Shown: piece after piece, positions 59,354-64,000 of the stretch | How positions within the stretch are numbered: the stretch's first letter is position 1 | Layout: every line of letters begins with the position of its first letter | Assembly (NCBI GenBank): GCA_034435955.1 | Contig: DAOTWA010000053.1 | Span: forward strand, 30,903 to 94,902 | Source of the DNA: DAOTWA01 sp034435955 | Lineage (GTDB): Bacteria; Chloroflexota; Anaerolineae; Anaerolineales; Anaerolineaceae | Length of the DNA: 64,000 nucleotides | Direction: 5' to 3' | The notes under the pieces: generated by a model | What the model was told of the DNA's origin: nothing | Database searches by the model: none | Seen by the model: only the letters and a program-made list of their open reading frames with translations | Made by a program: the position numbers and the translations under genes

Positions 59354-60385
59354 ATGGCTACAACCAAAGGGCTTTCGGTACGTGATGAAACGAAACCCTT
59401 CATTCTCATCGCCGCAGTAGTGGCAGGCATCTTGATCAACCGGCTGATCGGCGCCGGCGCGGGATGGCTTATCTGGGTCGTGCAGATTGGCGTATTCTTC
59501 GTGATCTTCGCCGTGATGCTGCCCGTTGAGATCAAAGACGTCTCGCGCGCGTTTCGTAAGATCAAGCCGACGGCGTTGGCGTTGCTGGTTAACTTCATCG
59601 TCATCCCGCTCTTCTCGTGGGGTCTGGGTTGGGTCTTCCTGCGCAACCAGCCGGACATTTGGGCGGGCGTCATCCTCTACACCCTGACGCCGTGCATTGG
59701 CTGGTACCTGATCTTTATCGATCTGGCGCAGGGCGACGTGGCCTGGGGGATGGCGCTGCTGCCCTGGAATATCACCCTGCAAATCGTGCTGATGCCGTTC
59801 TACCTCTACTTCCTGGTCGGTAAAGTCCTCCCGCTCGACTTTGCAGCATTGGCGCAAAGCATCGTGTTGTACCTTTTCCTACCGTTCATACTGGCCTACG
59901 CTTTGCAAAAGTACATCATCGCCCGGCGCGGGCGGGAGTATTTCTTCGGGCCGGTCAAGCATGTCATGGGTGAGGTGAAGTTGTGGGCGCTGGTGGTGGT
60001 GATCGTGGCGATGTTTGCCTCGCAGAGCGCATTGGGCGCAGGCGACCTCGGGCGCGTGGCGCTCATCATTGGCGTCATTGCGCTCTTCTTCCTGGTGATG
60101 TTCGTGATCGCCCTGGTGGTGGGCCGTCTGGGAAAATTATCTTATGAGGAGAATACCACACTGGCCTTTACCACCACGGCGCGCAACTCGGAAGCAGTGA
60201 TTGGGGTAGCCGTCAGCGCGTTCCCGGGCCATCCGCTGGTGTATTTCGCCATCATCCTGGGCCCGATCGTGGAGCTGCCCGTGCTGCTCTTGATCTCGCG
60301 TATTTTACTCTTGCTTAAAGGCAAGGCCTGGATGCCAACGGCCACGCCAGCCGTTCCCGGGAGCGAAATCCCTATCTCGAAATAG
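59354..60385 (+). CDS. ACR3/BASS-type transporter (arsenite efflux-like)
   Basis: The 343-residue protein has about ten TM helices of the bile-acid:Na+ symporter/ACR3 superfamily. TM4 carries YTLTPCIGWYLIF with the conserved Cys (family PC), and TTTARNSEAVIGVAVSAFP near 280 resembles the ACR3 A-x-N-x-E motif with the Glu. ACR3 proteins pump arsenite out; here the deviations (CIGWYL instead of CIxMVxVW) leave the substrate open. AAAAGGAG lies eight bases before the ATG. Next to ArsR-type operators, so metal or metalloid efflux is likely. Confidence 0.75.
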   Translation: MATTKGLSVRDETKPFILIAAVVAGILINRLIGAGAGWLIWVVQIGVFFVIFAVMLPVEIKDVSRAFRKIKPTALALLVNFIVIPLFSWGLGWVFLRNQPDIWAGVILYTLTPCIGWYLIFIDLAQGDVAWGMALLPWNITLQIVLMPFYLYFLVGKVLPLDFAALAQSIVLYLFLPFILAYALQKYIIARRGREYFFGPVKHVMGEVKLWALVVVIVAMFASQSALGAGDLGRVALIIGVIALFFLVMFVIALVVGRLGKLSYEENTTLAFTTTARNSEAVIGVAVSAFPGHPLVYFAIILGPIVELPVLLLISRILLLLKGKAWMPTATPAVPGSEIPISK

Positions 60386-60401
60386 AAAGGAGGTGATACT
60401 T

Positions 60402-60713
60402 ATGCCTGGATTTGGTTGGAAGTTCGGTCCCCGCTGGGGATACTACTACGCTGACAAAGAGCTCGACCGCAGCAAAGTTGAGACGGACGCCAAAGCCCTG
60501 CTCGCCAAGGCGACTAAGGGTGAGACGTGGAAAGATCCGCGCGGCGTGCAACACATCCCGCTGGTGTTTGGAAACGACGTGGTAGGCAATCTGTGGGAAG
60601 ATGCCGATCTCAAGGAGCTTGAGGTTGGTGGATATTGGGCCGCCCGCTTTGGCGTCAAGGTGGAGTTAGTCCACGACGGTAAGGTGGTCGGCATGATCTG
60701 GCTGAACGAGTAA
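60402..60713 (+). CDS. 103-residue conserved-looking hypothetical protein
   Basis: A cytoplasmic protein MPGFGWKFGPRWGYYYADKE..., with a basic helix (DAKALLAKATKGETWKDPRG) and beta segments (VVGNLWEDADLKELEVGGYWAARFGVKVELVHDGKVVGMIWLNE). I recognise no domain. AAAGGAGG lies eight bases before the ATG and it starts 17 bases after the ACR3-like gene, so it is in the same operon. Role not known. Confidence 0.55.
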   Translation: MPGFGWKFGPRWGYYYADKELDRSKVETDAKALLAKATKGETWKDPRGVQHIPLVFGNDVVGNLWEDADLKELEVGGYWAARFGVKVELVHDGKVVGMIWLNE

Positions 60714-60724
60714 GTTCAAGATTT

Positions 60725-60759
60725 GGGGCGCTGGCAAAGGCAAAGACCTCCAGCGCCCC
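60725..60759 (+). terminator. perfect hairpin before the H+-ATPase gene
   Basis: GGGGCGCTGG and CCAGCGCCCC pair over ten bases around a 15-base loop, followed by ATGAATTTTATG; partial termination or attenuation is likely. Confidence 0.5.
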
Positions 60760-60792
60760 ATGAATTTTATGAGGTAAAAGGTAAGGTGAAGT

Positions 60793-63165
60793 ATGACCAC
60801 ACTTGATTTATCAAGTACACAATCTTCGGTATTGGAAGGTCTCACCAGCGCCGAAGCGGCTGAACGCCTGCAGAAATTTGGGCCGAATGCCGTTGAACAA
60901 AAGCGTCCCAGCAAATTTGTGGCGCTGATCCGCAAGTTCTGGGGAGTTGTGCCCTGGATGCTCGAGCTCGCTGTCATCCTTGATTTGGTCCTGGGAAGAT
61001 GGGTCGAGGCTGGCGTTATCTTCGCTTTACTCGTGTTTAACGCGGTGCTCGGATACTTTCAGGAAAATCGCGCCCAGCAGGCGCTGGCATTATTGCGCCA
61101 GCGCCTGACTGTCACCGCGCGCGTGCAGCGTGACAGCCGCTGGCAAGAGATCCCTGCCAGCCAACTCGTGCCGGATGATCTGATCCATGTACGTGTTGGC
61201 GATATCGTCCCGGCGGATGTTCGTCTTACGAGTGGAGAAATCCAGGTAGATCAATCTCAGCTAACGGGTGAATCACAACCCGTTGACTGCGGTCCGGGAA
61301 GTACCGCCTTTGCAGGCTCGTTGGTAAACCGTGGCGAGGCGACGGGGGTGGTAACGGCTACTGGGACGAGAACTTCTTTCGGAAAAACAGCCGCACTGGT
61401 CGGTATAGCCGAGCCTCCTCACCGCCTCGAACTCCTAATCTTAAAGATCACCCAGTATCTGGCTGCGTTTGTTATCCTTCTGGCTGTGGCCGTGTTTGTG
61501 GCGACGCTCATCCGAGGAATATCCCTATTGGAAATGCTTCCTTTTGGATTGATGCTGCTGGTAGCTGCTGTCCCGATTACACTGCCCGCAATGTTCACCA
61601 TGTCTGCCGCGTTAGGCGCTCGTGGGCTGGCGCAAAATGGTATTCTTGCCACGCGACTCTCGGCGCTCCAGGATGCGGCATCGATGGACGTGATTTGTCT
61701 GGATAAGACTGGCACGATTACCCAAAACCACCTGACTGTCGAGCATGTGGAACCTTTGGATTCCTCTACAACGCCTGATGACGTGCTCCGTATGGCTGCC
61801 CTGGCATCGGCTGAGGTAACCCAAGATCCGATTGATCTTGCCATTCTTCAGCAGGCGCGTGAGCGAGGCCTCAGCGCGAATCCCGATCAGCATGTGGAAT
61901 TCCTGCCGTTTGATCCAAGCACGAAACGAACCGAGGCTGTGCTTCACCAGGGTGAGCAGGAGGTGCACATCATTAAAGGCGCCCCGTCCGTGATTGCCGA
62001 GCTAGTTCACCAACCGTGGGATGGAATTGCCGCTGAGGTAGAGCGGCTGTCCGCGGGCGGAGCGCGTGTCTTAGCGGTGGCGACGGGCAGTAAGTCAGAT
62101 CTCCATATTGCCGGTCTGATCGCTTTGGGCGACCCGCCACGCCCCGAATCCCCAGCATTAATCAAGAATTTACTCGGTTTGGGTATGCGTGTTCTGATGG
62201 TCACGGGGGATGGGGAAGCCACTGCGCGTGCGGTTGCCGCCCAGGTTGGGATCACCGGAGAGGTCGCTCCTCCGGGCACGCTGCGGGAAGGCCTTGATGC
62301 AGGCACCGTTGAACAATTTGGTGTTTTTGCTGGAGTCCGGCCAGAGGACAAATATTACCTTGTCCAAGCGTTACAAAAGGCGGGCCATGTGGTGGGGATG
62401 ACCGGGGATGGCGTCAACGATGCGCCCGCTCTGCGCCAGGCTGACGTTGGCATAGCGGTGGCAAACTCGACCGATGTGGCCAGGACAGCAGCCGGTCTGG
62501 TGCTGACCCGTCCGGGCATCAGCGAGATCGTCATGGCAATCAATGGCAGCCGCCGCGTCTACCAACGGATGGTCAACTTTGTGCTCACGATGATGACCCG
62601 TAAGCTCGGAATCCCCTTATTTCTGACCCTGGGAGTAGTGCTGCTGGGTGTTTTCGTACTTAATCCCCTGCTGATCGTTTTGCTCATGTTTGCTACAGAC
62701 GTGGCTACCATGACACTCTCAACGGATCAAGTAGTACCATCGCCCAGCCCTAATCGTTGGAGGGTCGGTCCATTGCTGGCAACCGCTCTTAGTATTGCCA
62801 TCTTCTTCTTGTTGCTCTGTGAAGCAGTGTACTGGCTTGGCCAGCAAACGTTTGGATTGGGACTTGCCCAACTACAGACGTTAGTTTTCGTCTGGGTAGT
62901 TTTTGCCGGCACACAGGCAGTCCTCTATTTGACGCGCAACCGAGGTTTTTTTTGGGAGCCACCTTTCCCTGGACGCTGGGTACTTCTAACGACGCTCCTC
63001 GACATCGGCGTGGTCACTCTCATGGCTGCGGCCGGATGGTTAATGGCCCCGATCTCCCTGGTGTTGATCGGGTATGCATTGGCGTTGGCGATACTATTCC
63101 TGATCGTAGCCGATCTGATCAAAGTTGCGTTTATGCCCCCTGTGGCTCGGGTTCAGGGTTCTTAA
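60793..63165 (+). CDS. plasma-membrane-type P3A H+-ATPase
   Basis: A 790-residue P-type ATPase close to the fungal/plant and archaeal proton pumps. It begins GLTSAEAAERLQKFGPNAVEQ and PWMLELAVILDLV, has the actuator loop LTGESQPVD, phosphorylation site DKTGTIT with Asp304, KGAP nucleotide motif (IIKGAPSVIAEL) and hinge GMTGDGVNDAPALRQADVGIAV. The N-terminal domain lacks Cys metal motifs and CPC, so it is not a heavy-metal pump. It could build a proton gradient or control pH. It lies 80 bases after the hypothetical gene and ends the module. Confidence 0.9.
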   Translation: MTTLDLSSTQSSVLEGLTSAEAAERLQKFGPNAVEQKRPSKFVALIRKFWGVVPWMLELAVILDLVLGRWVEAGVIFALLVFNAVLGYFQENRAQQALALLRQRLTVTARVQRDSRWQEIPASQLVPDDLIHVRVGDIVPADVRLTSGEIQVDQSQLTGESQPVDCGPGSTAFAGSLVNRGEATGVVTATGTRTSFGKTAALVGIAEPPHRLELLILKITQYLAAFVILLAVAVFVATLIRGISLLEMLPFGLMLLVAAVPITLPAMFTMSAALGARGLAQNGILATRLSALQDAASMDVICLDKTGTITQNHLTVEHVEPLDSSTTPDDVLRMAALASAEVTQDPIDLAILQQARERGLSANPDQHVEFLPFDPSTKRTEAVLHQGEQEVHIIKGAPSVIAELVHQPWDGIAAEVERLSAGGARVLAVATGSKSDLHIAGLIALGDPPRPESPALIKNLLGLGMRVLMVTGDGEATARAVAAQVGITGEVAPPGTLREGLDAGTVEQFGVFAGVRPEDKYYLVQALQKAGHVVGMTGDGVNDAPALRQADVGIAVANSTDVARTAAGLVLTRPGISEIVMAINGSRRVYQRMVNFVLTMMTRKLGIPLFLTLGVVLLGVFVLNPLLIVLLMFATDVATMTLSTDQVVPSPSPNRWRVGPLLATALSIAIFFLLLCEAVYWLGQQTFGLGLAQLQTLVFVWVVFAGTQAVLYLTRNRGFFWEPPFPGRWVLLTTLLDIGVVTLMAAAGWLMAPISLVLIGYALALAILFLIVADLIKVAFMPPVARVQGS

Positions 63166-63168
63166 AGA

Positions 63169-63435
63169 TTAATCCGCCGCCGCGTGCAACATCTGCGCAA
63201 ATTCATGCGGCATTTCAGTTGCCTCGATAACGGTGGCAGCCTGTTCGACGGTAGAAGGCGCGCGCACAAATTCTATGTGCAAATCCCGCCTTACGGCTTC
63301 CAGGATGACGTAAGCGGCGTGTGGATTATTGTCCTTGAGTTTGCCCACACCCCCATCGTTAATGACATACTGGTTATTGGGAAGCACCCGCTGGTAGGGT
63401 TTATGGGTGTGGGGAAAAAGCTGGCAGTCTGCCAA
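63169..63435 (-). pseudogene. truncated metallophosphoesterase remnant
   Basis: An 88-codon frame: FPHTHKPYQRVLPNNQYVINDGGVGKLKDNNPHAAYVILE... then FVRAPSTVEQAATVIEATEMPHEFAQML. It matches only the C-terminal third of YfcE/DR1281-like phosphoesterases: GHTHxPY (here PHTHKPY, so a metal-binding Gly is Pro), INxGSVG (INDGGVG) and the later VPYDVE region. The N-terminal catalytic part is missing. It is a relic facing the ATPase gene, four bases from its stop. Confidence 0.6.
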
Positions 63436-63606
63436 TTGGTAGAATGCCAGAAGTGGGCTCCCCAGGTGTGCGGGGAAAAGGTATCCTTTGCCAGGGAAAA
63501 TCCAAGAGATGATTAATGAAAATGCTATCCACTTATCATACCTTATCCATAAGGTATGACGTAAATGGGCTTCCCCCTTCGATTGTCTGGGCTGACTATT
63601 CGATGT

Positions 63607-63705
63607 TTACTTTGGCTTCTCCGATCTTGTGCGGCCGAAGAGTGCAATGATCAGGATAGCCAGCGCGATGATGAATAGAGAGATGATTAAGCCCGCGATG
63701 TTCAT
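63607..63705 (-). CDS. 32-residue single-pass membrane peptide
   Basis: A 32-codon frame: MNIAGLIISLFIIALAILII then ALFGRTRSEKPK. One hydrophobic helix with a basic cytoplasmic tail. AGGAG lies ten bases before the ATG, with GAGG closer. It is similar in form, though not in sequence, to the peptide at 23621. Function unknown. Confidence 0.5.
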   Translation of the reverse strand: MNIAGLIISLFIIALAILIIALFGRTRSEKPK

Positions 63706-63834
63706 AGCCTCGTCTCCTGAAAGAAGCCAAGTATACGGACATGCATACTATATAACGAATTTCATGGAGAGTCAATCAGTATCATAATTCGTGAAAAACT
63801 GCACGACCTGTGTTTATTAAAGACTATATATCGG

Positions 63835-63999
63835 TCAGCGGGCGTAAGGGAACGACAAAGGAATAAAATTACCGGGCGGCGTACCCGAGGGGATAAGGGC
63901 GGATAGCTCCTCGAGCAGGACGCGAATAACATCCCCCCTGTGGGGACCTGCAAGCGAAAAAATTCCCCCCGGGCGGCGTACCCGAGGGGATAAGTGCAG
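63835..63999 (-). CDS. possible C-terminal end of a gene running out of the window
   Basis: An open frame of about 54 codons enters from the right edge and ends at TGA (63837-63835). Near its end it reads GDVIRVLLEELSALIPSGTP then PGNFIPLSFPYAR, plausible as an amphipathic helix. But the 26-bp repeat occurs in it in two different frames, so coding is uncertain. Confidence 0.25.
   Translation of the reverse strand: MHLSPRVRRPGGIFSLAGPHRGDVIRVLLEELSALIPSGTPPGNFIPLSFPYAR
63872..63897. repeat. 26-bp direct repeat, copy 1
   Basis: Identical to 63969-63994; period 97 bases. Begins CCGGGCGGCGTACCC and ends GGGGATAAG. Confidence 0.7.
63969..63994. repeat. 26-bp direct repeat, copy 2
   Basis: Second exact copy of the 26-bp unit, six bases from the window end; more copies may follow outside. 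Confidence 0.7.
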
Positions 64000-64000
64000 A

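Larger units (their letters stand above)
63166..64000. other. right-end region: gene remnant, small peptide gene, repeats
   Basis: After the ATPase gene it contains the phosphoesterase remnant (63169-63435), the small peptide gene (63607-63705) and a direct repeat at the edge; the rest (63436-63606 and 63706-63834) shows no gene. Confidence 0.5.

Noticed and set aside
63870..64000. CRISPR array
   Set aside because: Only two repeat copies with a 97-bp period, too long for usual repeat-spacer units, and no cas gene seen.

Overview
The window looks like a chromosomal segment of a GC-rich, environmental bacterium, most likely of the Chloroflexota (Anaerolineae type). This is an inference from gene style: several lipoproteins and exported proteins with Thr/Pro-rich linkers after the signal peptide, YCF48/BNR lipoproteins, a lone MalT-type LuxR regulator, Yip1/CARDB/MacB-like operons and a duplicated-permease ABC transporter. 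No rRNA, tRNA, CRISPR array or intact phage was seen.

Layout. 1-7.2 kb: flippase-like membrane protein, ABC-F ATPase, MFS transporter, a glutamine-dependent NAD synthetase split into two genes, and an Lgt-like protein lacking key residues. 7.4-14.5 kb: DUF3795-type protein, a large MalT-like regulator, a structured 115-nt intergenic element, CBS protein, secreted CAP-LysM protein, alpha/beta hydrolase, DUF2892 protein and a thioredoxin-DUF2892 fusion. 14.6-23.2 kb: a six-gene operon from one near-consensus promoter that makes and recycles glucosylglycerate-type compatible solutes (GT4, Usp-GpgS fusion, histidine phosphatase, GH13_18 phosphorylase, second GT4, GH63-like hydrolase). 23.3-30.1 kb: two ECF-type promoters, a 27-residue membrane peptide, exported proteins and a Yip1/ABC ATPase/CARDB/permease operon. 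30-34.6 kb: orphan response regulator, auto-transporter-like GIN-domain lipoprotein, STAS protein, GNAT-like protein and an orphan molybdate-binding lipoprotein. 34.7-43.5 kb: CLC-CBS-RCK channel, OmpR-type two-component system with a triple 11-bp repeat operator in front of a YCF48 lipoprotein, a beta-propeller lipoprotein, a divergent ECF-like sigma factor and a TolB-like lipoprotein. 43.6-51.3 kb: DUF2905, ABC anion-type transporter without a binding protein, second YCF48 lipoprotein, 6-phosphogluconolactonase, YfcE phosphodiesterase, aldehyde dehydrogenase. 51.4-57.5 kb: a DesK/NarL-type two-component system divergent from a MacA/ATPase/MacB/small membrane protein operon. 57.5-64 kb: IS30 remnant, then a metal/arsenic-type module (ArsR with two palindromic operators, Cys/His-rich small proteins, ACR3-like permease, P3A H+-ATPase), decayed metallophosphoesterase, a 32-residue membrane peptide and the start of a repeat region.

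The most notable regulatory discovery is an 87-nt promoter architecture repeated with identical spacing at 41914-42000 and 53483-53569: two GTGAY-N4-GTCAC half-palindrome pairs 22 bp apart, then -35 TAGCCR, 17 bp, -10 TATAGT. It links the TolB-like lipoprotein gene to the MacAB-type export operon that lies next to a NarL-type two-component system. The most notable metabolic feature is the compatible-solute operon with a universal-stress-protein domain pair fused to glucosyl-3-phosphoglycerate synthase.
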